This document shows, in pieces, positions 34,601 through 40,600 of a DNA stretch of 64,000 bases. Made by a program: the position numbers and the translations under genes. Every line of letters begins with the position of its first letter. The first letter of the stretch is position 1. The stretch is from Watersipora subatra (Eukaryota; Bryozoa; Gymnolaemata; Cheilostomatida; Watersiporidae): NCBI RefSeq assembly GCF_963576615.1, contig NC_088715.1, positions 55,682,690-55,746,689 of the forward strand, in the 5' to 3' direction. The notes under the pieces are model-generated. The model made no database searches. It was not told where the DNA came from and saw only the letters and a program-made list of their open reading frames with translations.

Positions 34601-37600
34601 TCTTCCAATATTATTCCTCGACTGCTGGAAGTGAGTGGTGCGGAACAAACATGGAGGTTAATGGTTGACCCACAAAGCTTTATCAGGGAAATCTTGTAAT
34701 GGTTAAATGAAGGGCTCGCAATGAGCAGCACATTCTTTCACACGGAACTCTGATTGTAGAATGTGCTCTTTGTATTTTAAAATTGAAAACCCTCTGAGCA
34801 TACAGAGCTAAACTTGTATTGCAGTCAAAAACCTTGGCCATGATGGTAATGATCAGTAGCAATTTTTTGCTGGTCCTTTGAAATCGTTTTCACACTCAAA
34901 CTCTCAATTATACTTCTCATGACCACTTGGGGGTTATTGGTAGGTATTTGGGTTAGAAAATAGATTACTTTCTACAACAACTCTGTGTTCCTGTCAGAAA
35001 ATAGATCTGATTGGGAATAGGTCCTGTATTACCTTAGCTGTGTGTCGTGGCATATTGCTATATATAAATCTCAAAGTTTGTCACCGTTCGGTGTATGTCC
35101 AGCTATAGCAATTAAAATCTAGAGATGACAATCCGTAGACCAGAAGATTTGATCCCCGAACATCCCTTTCACATGGCAACAAGCTAATCCATTAAGCTAC
35201 TCGAGATGCAATGGATTCGTAAAGTGATAGGAGTCACTATTTGGGTTAAAATATGCAGAGCGACTCTGCATTACGCGTAACGTCACTAATGCTTGCTCTC
35301 ATGGTTTTTATTATTAGTAGGTTTAGCAAGATAGATACTAGCTTACTCAAATTAAGCCAATAGCAACTACATTACTTGCCACTGTTTCTAAGCTGTTTTT
35401 AATACCTGTGCAACGCCAAGCATTCAGCTAGTACATGTATACTCTGCACCCTCTGAAAAAACTCAATCTCTTTTCGTTTATTACTTGTGATTATTAGGTA
35501 AGAACCATGTTACTCTTGTTATAACATTGCTGTTTGAAATGAAGATGAAAAGGATTCATATACGAGTTTGTCAACTATAATTGTCTAATTCTCCAATAGC
35601 AAGTTGGTTTCCTCAACTGAACTCTTGTCTTGTATCTGTCAGAGTTTGACGTTGAGGACTTCCGTAAAGATGTTGGAGCCAACAAGCTGATGCACCCCAG
35701 CAAAGAGAAGGTGCTTCAACATCGTTGGAGATTCCCCAGTCTCAGTCTGCATGGTGAGTCATTTGCTATTTAATAGATTCTGAAATGTTCTATCTGACCT
35801 TCCATGTTGACAATTGGCAATAATTTTTAGACACTTTTTTTTAAAATGTTTTTCAAGCTTGTCAACCATCACTTATGATAAACAGAAGATAGTCCTCGTT
35901 TCTAATCTAAGAAGCTTGCAGGCAATTAGCTTGAATTTATGTTGACCTTGCCCCCCTTCCTCTGTGTCACTCGTAATAGATTTGCATTATTGAAGTGTTA
36001 AAGTTGTTGACGTAGTTAAAGTGACACTCAAAGGTGATGAGAGATCATTGTATTCTCAAAGGAGCGATGCTACAGCGCAAGGATATCTTTAGAGCGAGTT
36101 GAATATCAACTAACTTACTGTGATACTTAAATCTAACCAGAGTCATTGCATTTATTTGGTTAAGATATTTATTCCATCCAGTAATAAGATTTTCTCTCTG
36201 ATATCAATATTACTAGTACCTTCTTCTACTAGTTATCTTCTGTTAGTTACTGTGCTGTCTCAATACTCGATGTTCACTATGCACAAGTGTTTTATTTTAT
36301 TGAACAACAAGATGATACAATTTAATGGCCTACAGGTATCGAGGGAGCCTTTTACGAGACAGGTTTTAAAACTGTCATTCCATCCAAGGTCATTGGGAAG
36401 TTCTCTATCCGCATTGTTCCAGACATGACCCCTGAGAGAGTAGCTGAGCTCGTGAAAAAACATGTTGCTAATTTGTGGGCCGTCCGCGGGTCACCGAATG
36501 ATATGCAGTGAGTTCAGGTTTTACTTCGATATTCCTCTATGTATAGCATCGGCTAACTATATCCTATAAACTTCATTTCTCTAGCTGTGACCAGTAGAGT
36601 TTTTTAATTTTAATGATGTTTGAATTAGCTTTTTGGGTTATACTTGGAAAAGGGCTTCAGCAAGAATGATAGAACTTTTGTTGCGTCTTGAACTTAGGTC
36701 TCAATTTTAGTTCATTTGTAAAAAATGTTTGATTTAGGGTTTTCGTAACGAATTACTTTTACAAACTATCATCCATTCAGATAGCTTTGAAGGAATTATT
36801 CACAAAGGCCACCAATCCTGGTGTCCATTGTTCATTATCACGTTTGCCATTTCTAGTCATTCTATAGTATAGTTTTGAGGATGCGATTGCGTCAAATTTT
36901 AGTTGATTTTAACAGAAAGTATCGATTTTTGTCTATCAGTTGAGATGTTGTTCGTTGTTTTATGCGATATCATTTTCAAAATATTTGAAGATTACAATCG
37001 ACAATAATTGATCAGGTAAAAACACTCGGAAGAAAAAGATATGCCCAGACTTGCCCAAAATGATGTATATAGTGAAGCAGCCTGTCTCTATCTCTCGTAT
37101 TCACTTCGGCTATTGTGATAAAAGTCTTGTATTTGCTCATGATTGCTAAAATAAAATTTTAAATCTATAATAGATAGAGATACATTATTGTAGATGTCTC
37201 AAACGCCTCAAATAAGGATAATTAAAAATGTATCAGCGAAGTTTTCAGTTGCTACTCACACCGGAAGCTAGTTACTAGATAAATAAGCAAGCCGCATCTT
37301 TGAAAAGAATATGTTCGATATATGGCAAAACCAACTGCATTCCTAAAAAAAGTCATGTATAGTCAACATTATCTAGTCATTATTAGTATCAATTTGTAGA
37401 AAAAAAATTACTGGTCACATTTGATTAGTTGGTTAATTAAAGCACATAAATTACATCATTTTTTTATGGTTGGTGTTTATAGGATTTCCCCAGAGCTCTA
37501 CCGCGAAAAAGTTTACTGGCATAGTCTCAAATTGTGACGTCACAATTCTCATATTCGTTGTTGTGTGCTCTTACCGCTTATTTATCAACTATGAAAGTGA

Positions 37601-40600
37601 CGATAATGACGCTAGTGGCAGGCGAAGGTAGGACAACTCCAGAGAACGAACAAAGGAATCGGTGTCATTAGTTCTCCATGTACATATTATTTCTATGATA
37701 AGTACTTCAGACTGTGTTAAGGTTTTACAAACCTTAACACACTTTTTACAAAGTAATATATTTAAGATTTATATATTTAATAGTATATTTACAAGTAATA
37801 TACTATTTAAACGTTAATTTAGGACTTGCCACCTATTTTTCGAAAAGTGTTGGCATCGATAACAAAGTCCAGGAAAGTAATCACCTCATCATCCTCGTGA
37901 ATGCAGACCATAATTAAATTTAGGTGGAAGAAGATCGGAAGAATAGAAAAAAAACAAGATTAGCAGGACAACCTTTGTACTAGTTTATGGCCCTCGAAGA
38001 ATCCGTCTCCACGGCCTGAGAGCTATGCGCAGCCACTGCGCAGTCGCTGTTTCCTTGCTGCGAATTTGCACTGGCTTCGCAGTGATTTCAGTGCGAAGAC
38101 GCCGTTTCCATGATTCGGAGATAGCGCAACTCCGAAGCACTGCGCATCATGGAAACATAGTGAATAAGTGCGGTTCGCAACCGCAGGTCATAATTTAATC
38201 GATGTGATTTCATTACCTTTATCAACGACAGTACATTTATTGAAGCATAATTAATTAACCCAGAACATGTGTTTGTATTGGTCGGGCGTTAGGGCATTGT
38301 TGATTATCTAGAATCTTAGTTTATTATTGGCGCTCTCCGGGTTTAACAGCACCGATTGTCACAGAAAAACGCAGCCTCAATGGCAGCGAAAGGGATCGAC
38401 GACCTAAGGCTAAATGAGAATTATGACGCCACATTTTGAGTACCTGAACCAAGTGTTTTTTTTTGCAGGACGTACTTTTGACACCCCGTTTTTCATAGTT
38501 CTATTATTCTTTGTGTATTGAATATAGGCTCATTCGAAAGCCAAGACTCTGATGTATTGAAATATACAATAAAAAAATTATGTAATTTATGTGCTTTAAA
38601 GTACAAAACAAATGGTTTTATTAGTTGACCAAAATAGTGAACGTGGAACAACGTCAATTTCTTGGAAGTCAATTAACCCATCGATTCTGGCAAAAGGGTT
38701 AATAAAGCCATTCTTGCGCCTGGTTGGTGGTTTTTCAACTCACCTGCTTTCACTTTGTAGTGTGGAGCATGAAATGTTTTGAGTAGCTTTTGATATTTGA
38801 TTCGCTGAAATTGGGTTGAGCTATGCAAAAGTACCTGTCAATACAGCTCTGATTACACTTCATAAATCCATCTATCAGACAAGATTTCAGCATAGGTGGC
38901 AATGGGGCTATGATGTATTCAATATGTTCTGCAAATTATGTTTTGTATTGTCTTCAACATTATTATTTTATTATATAATTTTTACAAGCCAAAAGATTTT
39001 CATATTAGCAAAATGTTTTTATTAAAAGCATCCATCCAAGTTCTGGCCACTCATATAGTGTCAGCTGATATAATAGGAAAAATTACTCTACTGTAGTCAA
39101 AATGTATTACTGTATTACTTAAACCAAACATATCATGGTTTGTGCAGCACACATTCATGTCTCTCTTTCTCGTGTACGGCAGTTTCTACACTGACACAAC
39201 TGCTTCACTTGTGGCACCACATAAACATCCTGTAATCAATAAAACAAATGTAATGAATACATGTCATTCATAGATATTTCTTTCAATTAGTGTATTTACG
39301 GTAATGTTTCAATTTGGGAGTCAAATAGATTACGAGTGTAAACTTACGAGATGAACAAATGCTTAACAAAAACATAAATATGCAAAGCTAGCAATTTGAA
39401 GCGTTGTTTCTGGAAGTTGAAGATGAGCATTGATCAATCCAATTTCCTCACTTTCTACAAGTGAGGAGGGAAAATAATTTCTAATCATGAATGTAATTTA
39501 CAAGCTAAAACAGCCAGAGAAGTTTTGAATCATATATTAAAGCTAGGTGAAACGATAGATGAGTTATAAAACAACGATTGGCAATAGCAAAAAAGTTATT
39601 ATTTTATTAATTAGTATATGTATTCATGATTATAAAAATATTACTTAACTTTAGTATATATACATGTATATATATACTAAACTGAAGGTAATATTTACGA
39701 GACTCAAAGTTGAAGGTAGATTTACCTCCATTCTATATTCATCAGCAGCATAACGCTGCTGGTCAGCTTTAACCATAGGCTGTCTACTCCAATCGTTTAC
39801 CAGCTGATGCTCAGAAACCTCGAGTCACATTCGCTCGAACTTGAAGCTATTTTCAAATTGTGTAGTTCGTCAATAAAACACGTTTAATCGGTACATTCTC
39901 TAACGTCAAGAATCTTTGAGATCACAGACAACGCGTTTTACTAGCGATAATATATATTATGACCTATATTAAAATTTCGTGCTGATGATTGGCTAAAGAA
40001 AAGATCTTATATTTATCGCTCGTGGACTATTATATATTGAATCGTTCACTATATACTATTCAATATATAATAAAGCACCTGCTTGAATCTGAGCATTTCA
40101 AAAAAGGATCTCTTTCAAGAGCTCATATCTCTGGAGAGGGTTAGTCTACAAAGACAAAAATGACATATTGTAGCTGATGTTTTAGCCTTTTATTGGTCTT
40201 AATTTGATTTGATCAACTTTTTTGACGCAATCACATCTTTTAACCAACATATAATCAATTTCAACATAAATACTCCCGATTCAACTACAAATGAAATCAC
40301 ATGTTAATTTTTTCACTCTGCTACTGTCCTAGTTGGTTACAAAGCTTGACAAAAGTTGGTATAGCTTGATATGATTTGGAGTTATCTTTTCATGGTAATG
40401 CTTTGAACATAATTTCAATTTTTTATTTAATTTTAGGTGTGTAAGTATTACTGGAGGGAGGCACTGGGTCAGCCCATTTGATCATCCTCACTATGAGGCT
40501 GCCAAGAAAGCCGTTTATACCGGTGAGAGTTGGAGTTGTTTGTTCCACATATTTGCTTGAACACTAAGTGGTATAAACATGGTCGATTAGTAATCAAGAC

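Noticed and set aside
35113..35215. Possible tRNA gene on the minus strand
   Set aside because: Box-like words only; no cloverleaf could be drawn from the sequence.
36120..36428. 102-codon + strand frame overlapping CNDP2 exon 9
   Set aside because: Out-of-frame shadow reading of a real exon and intronic DNA.
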